Shown here in pieces: positions 9,614 to 16,636 of a stretch of DNA of 50,740 nt; position 1 is the first letter of the stretch; each line of letters begins with the position of its first letter. The notes under the pieces are model-generated. The model was not told the DNA's origin, searched no databases, and saw only the letters and a list, made by a program, of their open reading frames with translations. The position numbers and the translations under genes are program-made. The DNA lies in the NCBI GenBank assembly GCA_019113985.1, contig DXGJ01000004.1, positions 1-50,740 on the forward strand. Reading direction: 5' to 3'. Source of the stretch: Candidatus Levilactobacillus faecigallinarum. GTDB taxonomy: Bacteria > Bacillota > Bacilli > Lactobacillales > Lactobacillaceae.

Positions 9614-11656
9614 GTGAACTATAAATCTAGTATGACGGACGTAGGGAATGAAATGATTGCTCAGGCCCATAAGGACGATAAGGCAATTATTTTTGACAGC
9701 TTTCTAGTTTCAGAGGCATTACCTGAAAATAATGCCGATTTGACCAAAGTTACGACGGACCTATTCTCCAATCCGTTGACCTACCCCATCAATTCGAAAG
9801 CAACACTAGATAACACATTTACTGTCAAGGCGGTTCTTGCCAATAAGACGGACAAGTTTTCAATAGATAAGGACTTTTCAATTAATACGATTGGTATTCT
9901 CGCCCATATTGACGGGGATACTGATAGTAGAGTTATGACGGTTGCCGCAGCTGACGGTATTGGAGCGGTTATTACTGCTTTTAAAGATACCTTGTACAGT
10001 TTGACAATTGCAATTACGCAAGCCTATAAGGCGGACCAACCTGTGAAATTTGTTTTGGCAAATGTTGCTTACGCACTAGCGAGCGATCTAGATAAGCTAG
10101 ATATTTCAATTAACGCAAGACTGACCAATTATTACACCAAGCCGGAGGCAGACGACAAGTTCGTCACCAACGAGGGACTGTCGTCTAAGCTCCCGACTGA
10201 TATTGCACATACTGGGGCCGCTAATACCTTCACCGAGGCGCAGAAATTCAACAAGGGCGCTACGGACGGCGACGGGAACAGCTTTGCCACGGAGAAGGAT
10301 GTTAGCAAGAAGGTAGATACAGCTGATACTACGGGGTGGCAAAAACAGGCACTCTTTGGGGCCGGAAGTTATACCGCCGGTGCAGTCCCCACGGGTTCAG
10401 ATTATGCAACATACGTTAAAGCTAATTTCTCGAAGCCAGGCGTTTACTTTATTCGCGATGATAAGACCGCTAGCACTATTGATGGCCAGCCACTAAGCGT
10501 TGTAGATTCCATGCTAACCTCGGAAGGTGGCAATTATTACTATGCCAGTGGAGTCAGCGTGTATGGCGATTCGGTTTATCGAGCTATTACGCCAACAAGT
10601 GATACAGGGTGGAAACGTTCCGTTGAGTCGCGTGTGGTGAACGTTAATAATGACGGAAAAACCGATGCTAATACCTCATTAATTTCGATGTCTCAAAAAT
10701 TAGGAATTTATAGTGTCTATATTCAAGGACAGTCCATTCATAATCCATCTACCGATTCAATCCGAGGAATTCTCCACTCCACAGGTGGTGGTTTTGCTAG
10801 TGGAACTTTCCACTCCAACCAAGGCGATGCTTACAGTTCCTATTCAGTTGTAATTCAAAATGGGACTACGGTGACGTGGAAGCATTTAGCAACAACAGAA
10901 GATATTACACCAAGTTCAATGCGTGGACGAGACCTAACGGGTAATGATGACATCTTTACACTGGCGGCTGGACTGTATCCAATGGCCGGAGTTACTCCAA
11001 AGAACGGTATACCTGGAGTAACTTGGGGATGGGTTCAGGTTGTTGATAATGGCAATAAATTTGTCAGATGGTTTGATGTAAACGGGCGTGAACAAATAAA
11101 CACATATTTGGGATCACCTGCCCATTGGAGCGGGTGGCGCGCGACCAACTCTTCGATTGTTGCCAGCAGTACTAATCTAAATACGCTGATGCTGTCAGGC
11201 ACCTATATGCTGAATGGTATTACGGTAACTAATTTGCCGAGTGGTTTAACAGGTAGTCAATGGCTAACTCTTTACGTTAACCAGATTGCTGGTTCAAACG
11301 GTACGCAAATCTTAATCAACTCAAATACGGGTCAGATGTGGACACGAGGGTGGCATGCTTCGGGGAGTATTATCTTCACGGCATGGGTTGAGTCGGTGAT
11401 GGGTAATTCCAACGGCACCATCACGGTGAACGGGCAAACCTATGCTCCCGTTGCAATGGATGTGAATTCTAAGTCTGTTAGTGCCATTCCAAACTTCGTC
11501 AACGGGTTTAAGCTGAATGGACATCTGATTAATATCAATCCTACAAACGGGTGGACGGTAGACGGGGTACCGTTGATTAGTATCGTCGCTGATGAAGCCA
11601 CTGCGAAGTCCAAGTCGCTCAATGACCTGCTGCACTTCTGGGTAACGAAGGAGTGA
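9614..11656 (+). CDS. Tail fibre / receptor-binding protein
   Basis: This 680-residue protein starts at GTG 9614 behind AAAGGAGTGAG. The N-terminal 165 residues resemble the virion-attached domain of phage tail fibres that follows the I-like protein. A predicted trimeric coiled section with the YTKPEADDKFV and FATEKDV repeat-type motifs follows near 170-235. The rest, about 235-680, is Gly/Ser/Thr/Asn-rich, with several WxxGW-like carbohydrate-binding-type segments. It should mediate host cell-wall recognition. It precedes three small proteins that may extend or decorate it. Confidence 0.82.
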   Translation: MNYKSSMTDVGNEMIAQAHKDDKAIIFDSFLVSEALPENNADLTKVTTDLFSNPLTYPINSKATLDNTFTVKAVLANKTDKFSIDKDFSINTIGILAHIDGDTDSRVMTVAAADGIGAVITAFKDTLYSLTIAITQAYKADQPVKFVLANVAYALASDLDKLDISINARLTNYYTKPEADDKFVTNEGLSSKLPTDIAHTGAANTFTEAQKFNKGATDGDGNSFATEKDVSKKVDTADTTGWQKQALFGAGSYTAGAVPTGSDYATYVKANFSKPGVYFIRDDKTASTIDGQPLSVVDSMLTSEGGNYYYASGVSVYGDSVYRAITPTSDTGWKRSVESRVVNVNNDGKTDANTSLISMSQKLGIYSVYIQGQSIHNPSTDSIRGILHSTGGGFASGTFHSNQGDAYSSYSVVIQNGTTVTWKHLATTEDITPSSMRGRDLTGNDDIFTLAAGLYPMAGVTPKNGIPGVTWGWVQVVDNGNKFVRWFDVNGREQINTYLGSPAHWSGWRATNSSIVASSTNLNTLMLSGTYMLNGITVTNLPSGLTGSQWLTLYVNQIAGSNGTQILINSNTGQMWTRGWHASGSIIFTAWVESVMGNSNGTITVNGQTYAPVAMDVNSKSVSAIPNFVNGFKLNGHLININPTNGWTVDGVPLISIVADEATAKSKSLNDLLHFWVTKE

Positions 11657-11660
11657 TGAC

Positions 11661-12269
11661 ATGGCAATTAATCGGTTAGGTAATAAGGCAGGAAGTATTA
11701 TGCAGAACAGTGTAAAGTTTCGAGCGATAGAGCATGTAGGTTCAAAGATTTATCAGGATAGAATACCAGCTGGAATGGTTTTATGGTCCGGACCATATGC
11801 ATTTATCAACAGCTATGACAATTTGGGATTTAGTAGCTACCCAACGCAGATTGATCATCGTGGTGATATTTTAGTTAATCAAGCAATCCAAATTCCACGA
11901 CCGGTAAGTCAATTAAAGACTGGAATTCAACTGTCGATTACTAAGATGCTTATATTGAATGCGGCCTATGGCTATTCAAATTGGAGCGAAACAGCAATTA
12001 GCACTACATCGTACGCACCGAAATTTCAGAGTCTATTGATTCCTAAAGAAGGACTCACGACCGGTGTAAAGTTTGCGGTAAATACGTTTTACAATAGCTT
12101 TATTCAATCTACAGATGAAACTCATCTAATATTTTATAGGAATCAGGTGAGTTCAAGTTCCAATTGGAAGTCGATGGCAGATACTGTGAGTTATTGGAAT
12201 GATAGTAATAGTGCCATTGGAAATGGGTTTCGTGGCCTATTAGTAATCGACAAGATAACTGCGTATTGA
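11661..12269 (+). CDS. Fibre-tip-like protein A (first of three diverged paralogues)
   Basis: This 202-residue protein starts at ATG 11681-type context; the chosen ATG is 11661, behind AAGGAG and only four bases after the fibre gene. It begins MAI and shares with the next two genes an N-terminal pattern: a short glycine-containing strand, then I-x-x-x-G-(S/T/A)-x-I-(Y/F), then P-x-G-(M/T)-x-L-(W/Y). It ends with a hydrophobic I-x-AY-type terminus like the others. The middle is unrelated between the three. Unlike the next two, it has an open ribosome binding site and no leader ORF, so it should be made constitutively. A receptor-binding or fibre-tip role is inferred from position. Confidence 0.72.
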   Translation: MAINRLGNKAGSIMQNSVKFRAIEHVGSKIYQDRIPAGMVLWSGPYAFINSYDNLGFSSYPTQIDHRGDILVNQAIQIPRPVSQLKTGIQLSITKMLILNAAYGYSNWSETAISTTSYAPKFQSLLIPKEGLTTGVKFAVNTFYNSFIQSTDETHLIFYRNQVSSSSNWKSMADTVSYWNDSNSAIGNGFRGLLVIDKITAY

Positions 12270-12283
12270 GGAGGTCAATTCTA

Positions 12284-12322
12284 ATGAAATTAATTAACCT
12301 TGTTTATGATGGGGGGGGGTAA
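12284..12322 (+). CDS. Leader ORF 1, running into a nine-G tract
   Basis: The tiny ORF starts at ATG 12284 behind GAGGAGG and encodes 12 residues, MKLIN...GGG, ending at TAA 12320-12322 directly after nine G residues. Start and first codons match leader ORF 2 (both MKLIN). In the frame reached by losing one G, the ORF has 34 codons and ends with TAA 12387-12389, which overlaps the ATG of the next gene. I read it as a cis-acting translational coupler; the peptide itself need not have a function. It is too short for ordinary gene callers. Confidence 0.7.
   Translation: MKLINLVYDGGG
12311..12319 (+). repeat. Poly-G tract (nine G), leader 1
   Basis: Nine consecutive G residues fill the last three codons of leader ORF 1 and are followed immediately by the stop TAA. 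Mononucleotide G tracts of this length are known slippage sites for phase variation in other bacteria. Here the three possible lengths (modulo three) end the leader at 12322, at TGA 12343-12345, or at TAA 12387-12389. Confidence 0.85.
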
Positions 12323-12383
12323 AAGACCGCTATATCAGTCTTTGAGCCACCACCTAACATTTAGTTTATGTGAAGTAGGTGGT
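12322..12383 (+). promoter_or_regulatory. Tandem hairpins hiding the ribosome binding site of fibre-tip protein B
   Basis: Hairpin 1 pairs AAAGAC 12322-12327 with GTCTTT 12338-12343. Hairpin 2 pairs ACCACCTA 12349-12356 with TAGGTGGT 12376-12383, with an inner ACAT/ATGT stem. The 3' strand of hairpin 2 contains AGGTGG, the Shine-Dalgarno sequence six bases before ATG 12389. A closed hairpin should therefore block initiation, and ribosomes reading through the leader should open it. Pairing was found by eye. Confidence 0.68.
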
Positions 12384-12388
12384 CAGTA

Positions 12389-12997
12389 ATGGCCATTTAC
12401 CATAACGGTTCTAGGGCTGAAGCGATAGAAGGTAATCAGAATTTAGAAATAAACTATAGCGGTACTAGAATCTATCGATACTACACACCGTCTGGCACAT
12501 CTTTATGGTCTGGTGAAACCGTGTTTGATAGTAGTGAACGTTTAAGTAACTCGAAAATGAACGTTTCTCATGACGTAATCCAGCTATCCGCCAGTTTCAG
12601 TAAGCTACGAGGCATAAAAATGTTTTTTGGACTAGCCTTAATACAGAAAATGGACTCTTCTGGATATTCATATTTTTTTAGAAGTGGGCAAGGAGTGATT
12701 GGTAGTGAGGGCAGTGATGGGACTACAGTGTCTTATCCAAGTACCATTACTTATACTCAAAGCCAGCTAATTGGTTCTAATAAATTATCTCTTTTCAACA
12801 GTTGGGACGTTACAAGCAGTTTATCTTTTATAACAGGTAATCTGGTGCTTGTTGATACGAATGGCAGTAACAAGCTAAGAGTTAGTCGGAATGCATCATT
12901 AATGGGGGACTTTGATAGTATGATGGCTTCTGGCGAGCCTTTTGTCGGTGATAAGTATACGTGCTATCCGGTCTTAAAGAGGATTGAAGCAATATAG
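12389..12997 (+). CDS. Fibre-tip-like protein B (switch-controlled paralogue)
   Basis: This 202-residue protein starts at ATG 12389, which overlaps the stop of leader 1 in its minus-one-G frame. The N terminus MAIYHNG and the later motifs IYRYYTPSGTSLWSG align with proteins A and C; the ending LKRIEAI also matches in pattern. The central region is different, rich in Ser, Thr and aromatic residues, as expected for a diversifying binding domain. Base composition is more AT-rich than the baseplate genes. The role is inferred to be an alternative receptor-binding or tail-tip subunit whose synthesis depends on the upstream leader. Confidence 0.7.
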   Translation: MAIYHNGSRAEAIEGNQNLEINYSGTRIYRYYTPSGTSLWSGETVFDSSERLSNSKMNVSHDVIQLSASFSKLRGIKMFFGLALIQKMDSSGYSYFFRSGQGVIGSEGSDGTTVSYPSTITYTQSQLIGSNKLSLFNSWDVTSSLSFITGNLVLVDTNGSNKLRVSRNASLMGDFDSMMASGEPFVGDKYTCYPVLKRIEAI

Positions 12998-13007
12998 GAG
13001 GTACATC

Positions 13008-13049
13008 ATGAAATTGATTAATACCATGAAAATGATGGGGGGGGGGTAG
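13008..13049 (+). CDS. Leader ORF 2, running into a nine-G run
   Basis: ATG 13008 lies behind AGGAGG, ten bases after the stop of gene B. The ORF encodes 13 residues, MKLINTMKMMGGG, and stops at TAG 13047-13049 directly after the G run. Its first five residues equal those of leader 1. With one G fewer it becomes 36 codons ending at TGA 13117-13119, which overlaps the ATG of gene C. It is a second copy of the leader-1 arrangement with different sequence but the same geometry. Confidence 0.7.
   Translation: MKLINTMKMMGGG
13037..13046 (+). repeat. Poly-G tract (ten G, the first from an ATG codon), leader 2
   Basis: Ten consecutive G residues include the third base of the ATG at 13035 and three GGG codons, then TAG. 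The phase matches tract 1: both leaders stop immediately in the assembled sequence. The third frame stops at TGA 13073-13075, just after the first hairpin, exactly as in tract 1. Confidence 0.85.
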
Positions 13050-13113
13050 AGAACCGCATAGTTACGCGATTCTGACCTCACCTAATGCTCGCCAATTCTG
13101 CAAAGTTGGTGAG
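13050..13113 (+). promoter_or_regulatory. Tandem hairpins hiding the ribosome binding site of fibre-tip protein C
   Basis: Hairpin 1 pairs AGAACCGC 13050-13057 with GCGATTCT 13066-13073, with one C-A mismatch. The Shine-Dalgarno GGTGAG 13108-13113, just before ATG 13119, can pair with CTCACC 13077-13082, or in an eight-pair stem CTCGCCAA 13088-13095 with TTGGTGAG 13106-13113 with one G-U pair. Sequence differs from copy 1 while the pairing logic is kept, which supports a functional structure. Confidence 0.65.
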
Positions 13114-13118
13114 TGCTG

Positions 13119-13625
13119 ATGGCTATTTATTTTGGCGGGAAAAAGTTACCCGTGGCTGGTGATTTAGAAGCTATTTCTTATGGCGCAGATACTATTTTCC
13201 GACGTCATTATCCTGAAGGAACGGTTTTATATAAGTCGAAAAGAGCGGACGGAGATGTACTTGCTCATATTTATGCTACTGATCCGGTGGGGTATCAACT
13301 AACGGGGGCGTATGACCGCATAAAAACAGGAGTTGTTGTAACGATAAGTTCCACTGCTTATACCGATAATTACCTGTACTCTAGTTCAGATACTCGGTTA
13401 AAGCTAACCAAAATTTTGATACCTTTGGGCCAAAGAACTCAGTACACCGCCTATTATTACTATGCGACTGGTATAACAGGCAAATTTTATTTTCAGGTTG
13501 TTAATAATCCGGATGGGACCATGACTTTAAATCCAACGAATTCCCTTAACACGACCGGTAGTTGGCTCTTTGATGATGAAAACGGTAGTCAATTTATAGC
13601 GGTTAAATCAGTAGTTTCCTACTAA
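13119..13625 (+). CDS. Fibre-tip-like protein C (switch-controlled paralogue)
   Basis: I chose ATG 13119 rather than GTG 13113, because the product then begins MAIYFGG like its paralogues and the start overlaps the leader-2 stop TGA 13117-13119. The protein has 168 residues. The motif IFRRHYPEGTVLYKSK aligns with IYRYYTPSGTSLW of protein B. The C-terminal part, rich in Tyr, Thr and Asn, ends AVKSVVSY. It is shorter than A and B. The function is inferred as an alternative fibre-tip or receptor-binding subunit. Confidence 0.7.
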   Translation: MAIYFGGKKLPVAGDLEAISYGADTIFRRHYPEGTVLYKSKRADGDVLAHIYATDPVGYQLTGAYDRIKTGVVVTISSTAYTDNYLYSSSDTRLKLTKILIPLGQRTQYTAYYYYATGITGKFYFQVVNNPDGTMTLNPTNSLNTTGSWLFDDENGSQFIAVKSVVSY

Positions 13626-13639
13626 AAAGGAGTGATCAA

Positions 13640-14137
13640 ATGTTCAAATTTTATGTTTCCCTGGATGCCGATGGGTATCCGACCGGTACGCCGGTCACTG
13701 AACCAGCAGACGGTTTGACCGAGTTTGTTGCGTATACTACGGCCGATAAGGAGTATTTCACCCGGAATTACTCCCATTATCGACGTGACGAAAATGGAAA
13801 TTGGTTGGCTCCGGACAATCTGCCTAGCCTTGAAATTAGCGCTCTACTGCGCTCTCAGCAAGATCAGGGGCAGATGATTGCGGACCGCGATAATACTATT
13901 GCCGTATTGCAGGAGAACCTGACAACCGCTCAGGCGGATGCCACTGCTGCCAAGCAAGATGCGTCTGCCGCCAATGCGGAAAATGCCACGCTGAAAGCTA
14001 ATGACCAGCTGCATGATTCGGCCATCATGGAGCTGTCGGACTTGCTCTTTAGTCAGATGGCGCCAGTCACGTCTACCACCAGTGAGACCGTCGTATCTGA
14101 AAATAGTGCGTCGGACTCCGTAGCGGCCACAAAATAA
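13640..14137 (+). CDS. Phage appendage protein with coiled-coil region
   Basis: This 165-residue protein starts at ATG 13640 behind AAAAAGGAG. The first 70 residues carry FYVSLDADGYPTGTP and FTRNYSHYRRDENGNW, a pattern common in small proteins encoded after fibres in lactobacillus phages. Residues 75-130 form a predicted Ala/Gln-rich coiled coil, and the tail is Ser/Thr-rich. It probably belongs to the fibre or baseplate periphery; the exact function is unknown. Confidence 0.7.
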   Translation: MFKFYVSLDADGYPTGTPVTEPADGLTEFVAYTTADKEYFTRNYSHYRRDENGNWLAPDNLPSLEISALLRSQQDQGQMIADRDNTIAVLQENLTTAQADATAAKQDASAANAENATLKANDQLHDSAIMELSDLLFSQMAPVTSTTSETVVSENSASDSVAATK

Positions 14138-14149
14138 GGAGGTGATTAG

Positions 14150-14287
14150 ATGGCGTATTCAGCCTTAGCTCAGATTTATGCCAATGCTATTGCGGATAAG
14201 GTTCGCACGCTCGATGCTGTCCCAACGGCACTTCGAGCAGAGGTTCAGTCGTACATTGCAGATAATAATCAGAAGTCAGATAAATAA
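14150..14287 (+). CDS. Small XkdX/CD1375-like phage protein
   Basis: A 45-residue ORF starts at ATG 14150 behind AAGGAGGTG and ends at TAA 14285-14287. The pattern LAQIYANAIADKVRTLDAVP followed by ALRAEVQSYI matches the XkdX/CD1375-type proteins (tyrosine-rich helix, then xVPxxLRxEVxxxL) encoded between fibres and holin in Firmicute phages. The function of the family is not established. Confidence 0.72.
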   Translation: MAYSALAQIYANAIADKVRTLDAVPTALRAEVQSYIADNNQKSDK

Positions 14288-14302
14288 AGGGGATAATCAA
14301 TT

Positions 14303-14464
14303 ATGTTAAATTTTAAGTTCACTGCTTTAGTTGCCATTTATGCGGCCAACGTCCTGGACGGTGGCCGTACCATTGAAGAGGTACCAGCTGCTCTGCAACC
14401 CCAGGTGAAGCAAATCCTGGGAAACTCCACCAGCACCGCCGACGATACTACGCCGCAAGCATAG
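14303..14464 (+). CDS. Second small XkdX/CD1375-like phage protein
   Basis: A 53-residue ORF starts at ATG 14303 behind AAAGGGGAT. It has the same pattern as its neighbour: FTALVAIYAANVLDGGRTIE, then VPAALQPQVKQIL, and a Ser/Thr/Asp tail. Two tandem members suggest duplication. It is too short for automatic ORF lists but has a clear ribosome binding site and fits tightly between neighbours. Confidence 0.7.
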   Translation: MLNFKFTALVAIYAANVLDGGRTIEEVPAALQPQVKQILGNSTSTADDTTPQA

Positions 14465-14518
14465 TGATTGCCGTTGGTGCTTTTCTTTTAGGATTTTCCT
14501 TGGGAAAGGGGTGAGAAC

Positions 14519-14905
14519 ATGCAAAAAAATGTGCAGAGGAACCGCTTCTTGCTGATTACGGCAATTGAGACGATTTTTCTGGGAACCTACTTCATTATCA
14601 ATTCTTTTCGTTTCGCCCGGCCGGATTTTTTTAACTCCGTAGCTAGTCATATTGATGACCCGCCATTTGCGGCGGGAGTCATTATAATTGGAACCGTCAT
14701 ACTCATGGCGGCCCTTTTTGATATCCGTCCACTGATTCGCTGGTGCTACGTAGGAGCAACCGCAGTGTGGACTATCTATGGGTTGGCGTTTCTGCTACAA
14801 AATTTGGAGATGTTCGGTCACCCGATGGCTCACTTGGACTGCTGGCTGATGTTTGCGGTTGCTACCCGGGTCATCTTGGAAGCGTGGGCGGGTGATAGTC
14901 GATGA
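14519..14905 (+). CDS. Phage membrane protein of the lysis region
   Basis: This 128-residue protein starts at ATG 14519 behind AAAGGGGTGAG and overlaps the next gene by four bases (ATGA). It has four predicted membrane segments, near residues 10-27, 48-67, 76-95 and 100-120. Proteins of this kind precede the holin in lactobacillus phages. It could be an accessory holin, but I see no diagnostic motif. Confidence 0.65.
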   Translation: MQKNVQRNRFLLITAIETIFLGTYFIINSFRFARPDFFNSVASHIDDPPFAAGVIIIGTVILMAALFDIRPLIRWCYVGATAVWTIYGLAFLLQNLEMFGHPMAHLDCWLMFAVATRVILEAWAGDSR

Positions 14906-15258
14906 GGATTAATCTGTTCCAAATTATTGTCACAGCGGTCGTTACCTATGGGGCATCGTGGCTGACTTTAAAGGGTACGCGCTATACTGCCGCGTCCTCT
15001 AAAGAATCGGCTTTTGCCCAGGTGACGCCAGATATGGCTGAGCAAATTCGTGATTTGCTGAAGGAGTCACAGGCTAAGAACGAACAAATCACTGCGTTAA
15101 CAGCCCGGGTCAAAGAGCAGGCTCAGCAACTTAAAGAACAGTCTCAACAACTGAAGGAGCAATCAAAGGTCATGATGGAACAGGGACATACAATTAATGC
15201 ACTGAATGGCCAGATTGGTTCGCTTCGTCAGCAATTCTCAAAGATAGGTGGGAAATAA
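14902..15258 (+). CDS. Phage membrane-anchored coiled-coil protein
   Basis: This 118-residue protein starts at ATG 14902, overlapping the previous stop. One N-terminal membrane segment (about residues 5-24) is followed by a long coiled coil with repeats of KEQ-xQQL (about 50-105). The topology suggests a cytoplasmic or periplasmic-side spacer protein that may modulate the holin next door. I do not recognise a family. Confidence 0.62.
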   Translation: MRINLFQIIVTAVVTYGASWLTLKGTRYTAASSKESAFAQVTPDMAEQIRDLLKESQAKNEQITALTARVKEQAQQLKEQSQQLKEQSKVMMEQGHTINALNGQIGSLRQQFSKIGGK

Positions 15259-15263
15259 ATATT

Positions 15264-15773
15264 ATGAATAAGTATTGGAAGTTAAGTTTTAATCGAAAGT
15301 CTGTAGGCGACCTTGTATCGGTCGTCTTTTTCTTTGCCAGCGTTTTGGTCCAGGTTGGCAGTGGTGTAGGAGTTCAAGTGGCAAGTGATCAAGTTAACTC
15401 GTGGGCGAGTGTCATTTTAGCAGTTCTGTCTGGAATTGGGTTTATGAGAAACACGCATACGGGTACTTCTTCACCCAAAGAAACGAACGTGTCGTCAGAA
15501 TCAACGTCAGATGGCCTTGATTTAGGTGATAAACTCGCTCGTGTCGCGGTTCCAACGCTGGCAGTAATGTCGGCTTTATCGAAGACCGACCGTGGTAAAG
15601 AGGCCCGGAAGTATGTGGACACCCAGCTGCAGGCCCATGGTTTTCATTTCACCACGGAAACTATTGCTGGGTTGGTGGAGAAGGCCTACCAGGACTATAA
15701 AGCAACGGGTGGTGATAATCATGCTCCGGTCGTGACACCACCAGCCGACGAAGGGACTGATGAAGATGAGTAA
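15264..15773 (+). CDS. Holin, phi-LC3-type N terminus with LL-H-type C-terminal domain
   Basis: This 169-residue protein starts at ATG 15264. The N-terminal part, WKLSFNRKSVGDLVSVVFF, and the two membrane segments near 18-40 and 45-62 fit phi-LC3-family holins. The C-terminal half, GKEARKYVDTQLQAHGF followed by TIAGLVEKAYQDY, resembles the soluble part of LL-H-type holins. The last 25 residues are acidic. Holins form membrane lesions that release endolysin. The double architecture is longer than the usual phi-LC3 holin of about 80-120 residues. Confidence 0.72.
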   Translation: MNKYWKLSFNRKSVGDLVSVVFFFASVLVQVGSGVGVQVASDQVNSWASVILAVLSGIGFMRNTHTGTSSPKETNVSSESTSDGLDLGDKLARVAVPTLAVMSALSKTDRGKEARKYVDTQLQAHGFHFTTETIAGLVEKAYQDYKATGGDNHAPVVTPPADEGTDEDE

Positions 15774-16572
15774 AATCGTCATTGACGTATCTGGCTACCA
15801 GGATAGCGCACTGTCCTTTTTCAAAACGAAAAAGTCCCAGGGAGCAAAGTCGGCCATCGTTAAGCTGACTGAGGAAACGACTTACTTGAATCCCAAGGCG
15901 GGTGCCCAGATTACTAATGCGTACAAGACTTTTGATTCTGTTGGGGCCTACCACTACTTTCACGGTCGGGGGACGGCAGAGGCCGCTTACTTCCTCGGGT
16001 GGGTCAAGAAGATGGGGCTGGATAAGTCGACCGTTCTGGCTATCGACGTTGAGGACCCGGGCTTACCCTGGGCGACTACATCGCAAGTTAATGTCTTTCT
16101 GAAGTACTTGATTTCGCATGGGTACAAGAACGTCATCACCTATGGCCCAGGGTCGTGGTTCACGTCTGGTCGGATTAATCGCAGTCAACTTGTCGACAAG
16201 CACATCTGGGTCGCCGCTTATGGTGTAAACCAACCGGGTGTAGCCAATGCTAATAGCTGGCAGTTCTCTAGTGCCTGGCATGGTATCGATGCTAGCTATG
16301 ACTTTGATGGCTCATTGTCGGGGACCAAGACAAAAGCAAAGCCCAAGAAGGCATCTTATTGGTCCGACAGCGGACTCTTTGAGGTTACCGCCAAGGTAAT
16401 TTACGCGTACAAGGGTACTGACTTCAAGGTCAAGCGCCGGGTCCACTTCAAGAAGGGAACAACCTTTTACGGTGATGCCGTCAAGTATGGTAGCGTGTAC
16501 CGCATCAAGACCAAGATGGGGTACTTTACAGCCAACAAATCTATGGTGAAATTGGTCCGTAAAACTAAGTAG
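15760..16572 (+). CDS. Endolysin, GH25 muramidase with C-terminal SH3-like domain
   Basis: This 270-residue lysin starts at ATG 15760, overlapping the holin end; ATG 15766 is an equally possible start. Residues 5-190 form a GH25 lysozyme domain with DVSGYQ at the start and the catalytic D-x-E in AIDVEDP. A Lys-rich linker near 192-202 leads to an SH3-like wall-binding domain near 205-270. There is no signal peptide, so export depends on the holin. GH25 enzymes cleave the MurNAc-GlcNAc bond of peptidoglycan. Confidence 0.93.
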   Translation: MKMSKIVIDVSGYQDSALSFFKTKKSQGAKSAIVKLTEETTYLNPKAGAQITNAYKTFDSVGAYHYFHGRGTAEAAYFLGWVKKMGLDKSTVLAIDVEDPGLPWATTSQVNVFLKYLISHGYKNVITYGPGSWFTSGRINRSQLVDKHIWVAAYGVNQPGVANANSWQFSSAWHGIDASYDFDGSLSGTKTKAKPKKASYWSDSGLFEVTAKVIYAYKGTDFKVKRRVHFKKGTTFYGDAVKYGSVYRIKTKMGYFTANKSMVKLVRKTK

Positions 16573-16636
16573 TCATTTGATTATATTTCGAAATAGCTGT
16601 AAATTAAGTAAGAAAGCTATTTGAGGAGTGAGGGCA

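Noticed and set aside
12322-12343. Hairpin 1 of cassette 1 as a transcription terminator
   Set aside because: No T run follows the stem and the downstream gene would be lost in all states.
12311-13046. Classical minus-one programmed ribosomal frameshift at the G tracts
   Set aside because: A minus-one shift leads to the stop after hairpin 1 in both cassettes, not to the downstream gene; the coupling frame needs a plus-one shift or loss of one G.
9614-13625. Diversity-generating retroelement acting on the fibre genes
   Set aside because: No reverse transcriptase gene and no template/variable repeat pair were seen in the window.
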